The notes below the pieces were generated by a model that was given only the letters and a program-made list of their open reading frames with translations, had not been told where the DNA came from and made no database searches. DNA of 6,571 nt, taken from contig WJIM01000131.1 of the NCBI GenBank assembly GCA_014730285.1, forward strand, positions 1 to 6,571, given 5' to 3'. This DNA is from Candidatus Zixiibacteriota bacterium. GTDB taxonomy: Bacteria > Zixibacteria > MSB-5A5 > JAABVY01. The stretch's first letter is position 1, and every line of letters begins with the position of its first letter. Made by a program: the position numbers and the translations under genes. Positions 5,607 to 6,571 of the stretch are shown here, in pieces.

Positions 5607-5725
5607 AAAATGCTTGCCTCAAAACCAATAATTTCTATATTGGCATCTAACAAAATGCAGGTGCAGAAAGTCATTGCGACCGGCTTATCTTATCTGCGGG
5701 AGAACAACTTAGAAAAATAGCAGAC

Positions 5726-6571
5726 ATGAGCAAGAAGAAGAAAAAATCCAAAAAAATAAAACCGCAACTCCTAAAGGGATTTAAGGATTATCCGGCTGAG
5801 GATGAGATTGCACGCAGAGAAATGATCGCAAAAATCCAGGCGGTTTTTGAGCGTTACGGCTATCAGCCGTTGCAAACCCCGGCGCTGGAATATATCGAGA
5901 CTCTTCTGGGTGCGGATTACGGTGAGGAGGGAGCCTCGCAGATATTCAATTTCGAGGGTCCGGAGGAAACGCACATGGGCCTGCGTTTCGACCTTACCGC
6001 GCCCCTGGCCCGCTATGTCGCATCCCAGCCGCATCTGCCGCGTCCCTTCAGACGTTATCAGGTTGCGCCGGTATGGAGGACCGACAAACCTGATCCGGGA
6101 CGATTCCGAGAATTTCTACAATTTGACCTGGATATAGTGGGTTCAACATTGCCTGCCACCGACGCTGAGATAATAATCGTGATGGTCGAAACCATGAAGG
6201 CGCTTGGCATTGAAAAATTCACCGTGCGTTATTCCAACCGCAGGATTTTAAATGGTCTGGCGGAGTATGTCGGCCTTGATGAGGATACGGCCGCCGGAAT
6301 GTTCCGCGTGCTGGATAAGCTGGATAAGCAGGGCAGAGAGGCGGTGATCGCTGAGCTTGGCCCGGGACGGGTGGATAAGTCCGGGGATGAAATCAAAGGC
6401 TTGAATCTTGAGCCGGAGCAAATCTCGCGGATAGAGAGATTCCTGGATATCCCCCGCGGCGATTTTGATCAGACCTTTACTAAATGTGAAGAGCTTCTGG
6501 GCAAGTACGAGATTGCCAAAAAGGGCCTGGACGAGATAAAGGAAGTAAATGAATACATTTTGGCTTCGGGA
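5726..6571 (+). CDS. hisS: Histidyl-tRNA synthetase, N-terminal 282 residues (3' partial)
   Basis: The frame from ATG 5726 stays open to the window end. The enzyme charges tRNA-His with histidine in the cytoplasm. Class II synthetase features are visible. GFKDYPAEDEIARREM (about 18-33) opens the catalytic domain and leads into motif 1. LRFDLTAPLARYVA (86-99) is a histidine/ATP-site segment. Motif 2 spans about 110-139, with RYQVAPVWR carrying Arg118 and then DKPDPGRFREFLQFDLDIVG. That motif 2 is of the KPxPGRFREF kind found in alphaproteobacterial and eukaryote-like HisRS, rather than the ERPQKGRYRQF kind of E. coli. The HisA/HisB and anticodon-binding parts lie beyond the window. The N-terminus has a lysine run (residues 3-7, 9-10). 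The start is chosen because no ATG, GTG or TTG lies in frame upstream before a stop at 5648. The ribosome site is weak: a GGGAG occurs about 22-23 bases upstream, too far to be standard. Confidence 0.96.
   Translation, partial: MSKKKKKSKKIKPQLLKGFKDYPAEDEIARREMIAKIQAVFERYGYQPLQTPALEYIETLLGADYGEEGASQIFNFEGPEETHMGLRFDLTAPLARYVASQPHLPRPFRRYQVAPVWRTDKPDPGRFREFLQFDLDIVGSTLPATDAEIIIVMVETMKALGIEKFTVRYSNRRILNGLAEYVGLDEDTAAGMFRVLDKLDKQGREAVIAELGPGRVDKSGDEIKGLNLEPEQISRIERFLDIPRGDFDQTFTKCEELLGKYEIAKKGLDEIKEVNEYILASG

Larger units (their letters stand above)
5330..5725. promoter_or_regulatory. Divergent intergenic control region between the NifX-like cluster and hisS
   Basis: About 396 bases separate the two divergent start codons. 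Bases 5345-5460 are strongly AT-rich, as expected of a promoter. The region holds two copies of a 16-bp palindrome (5502-5517 and 5535-5550), a 12-bp GC palindrome at 5595-5606, and an AT-rich inverted repeat at 5373-5396. I see no tRNA, no T-box antiterminator signature before hisS and no convincing gene. A minus-strand open frame at 5348-5674 is judged non-coding because it has no ribosome site, no family motif and an odd composition. Confidence 0.65.

Noticed and set aside
5348..5674. Minus-strand open frame of 108 codons as a gene ahead of the NifX-like gene
   Set aside because: It has no Shine-Dalgarno site, no recognisable motif, a Cys/Ile/Tyr-rich composition from AT-rich DNA, and it spans the operator-like palindromes. 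It is spaced 18 bases from the next gene, so a real small protein cannot be fully excluded.
5560..5725. T-box riboswitch before hisS
   Set aside because: I see no conserved T-box sequence (AGGGTGGNACCGCG-like) and no terminator/antiterminator pair.

Overview
The window looks like a piece of chromosome from an anaerobic, respiring, probably uncultivated bacterium of moderate GC content (near 50% by eye). The evidence is a membrane quinone-redox subunit fused to a multiheme cytochrome, plus a cluster of ferredoxin-carrying MinD-type ATPases, a NifX-like protein and a radical SAM enzyme, all typical of anaerobes. No single gene fixes the phylum. The HisRS has a motif-2 type unlike that of E. coli. 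A lineage such as Zixibacteria is only a guess from memory.

Layout. (1) Bases 1-1665 (+): the 3' part of a HybB/NrfD-family integral membrane subunit carrying a C-terminal periplasmic cytochrome domain with six CxxCH haem sites. It enters the window already in frame, so its true start lies upstream. (2) Bases 1666-1809: a short gap between convergent genes, mostly filled by a 108-bp imperfect palindrome that resembles a dispersed intergenic repeat. (3) Bases 1810-5329 (-): a compact five-gene unit read from right to left: NifX-like protein, Gly/Arg-rich DUF5320-type protein, ferredoxin-MinD ATPase A (TTG start), ferredoxin-MinD ATPase B (ATGA overlap with A), and a radical SAM protein 1 nt after B. 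(4) Bases 5330-5725: a roughly 400-bp divergent control region with no convincing gene. It holds two copies of the palindrome ATTGCA-N4-TGCAAT with centres 33 bp apart, a 12-bp GC palindrome, and weak promoter-like boxes. (5) Bases 5726-6571 (+): the 5' part of hisS (histidyl-tRNA synthetase), running off the window.

How the genes may work together. NifX/DUF5320/MinD-Fd/MinD-Fd clusters recur in anaerobic bacteria and archaea, but their biochemical role is not established. The parts seen are two deviant-Walker-A ATPases each with two 4Fe-4S sites, a metal-cluster-binding-type NifX fold, a cationic glycine-rich protein and a radical SAM enzyme. Together they suggest ATP-gated handling of an iron-sulfur or related metal cofactor. 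Spacing and overlaps argue for one transcript driven from the 5330-5725 region. The cytochrome fusion and hisS are neighbours with no obvious functional link to it.
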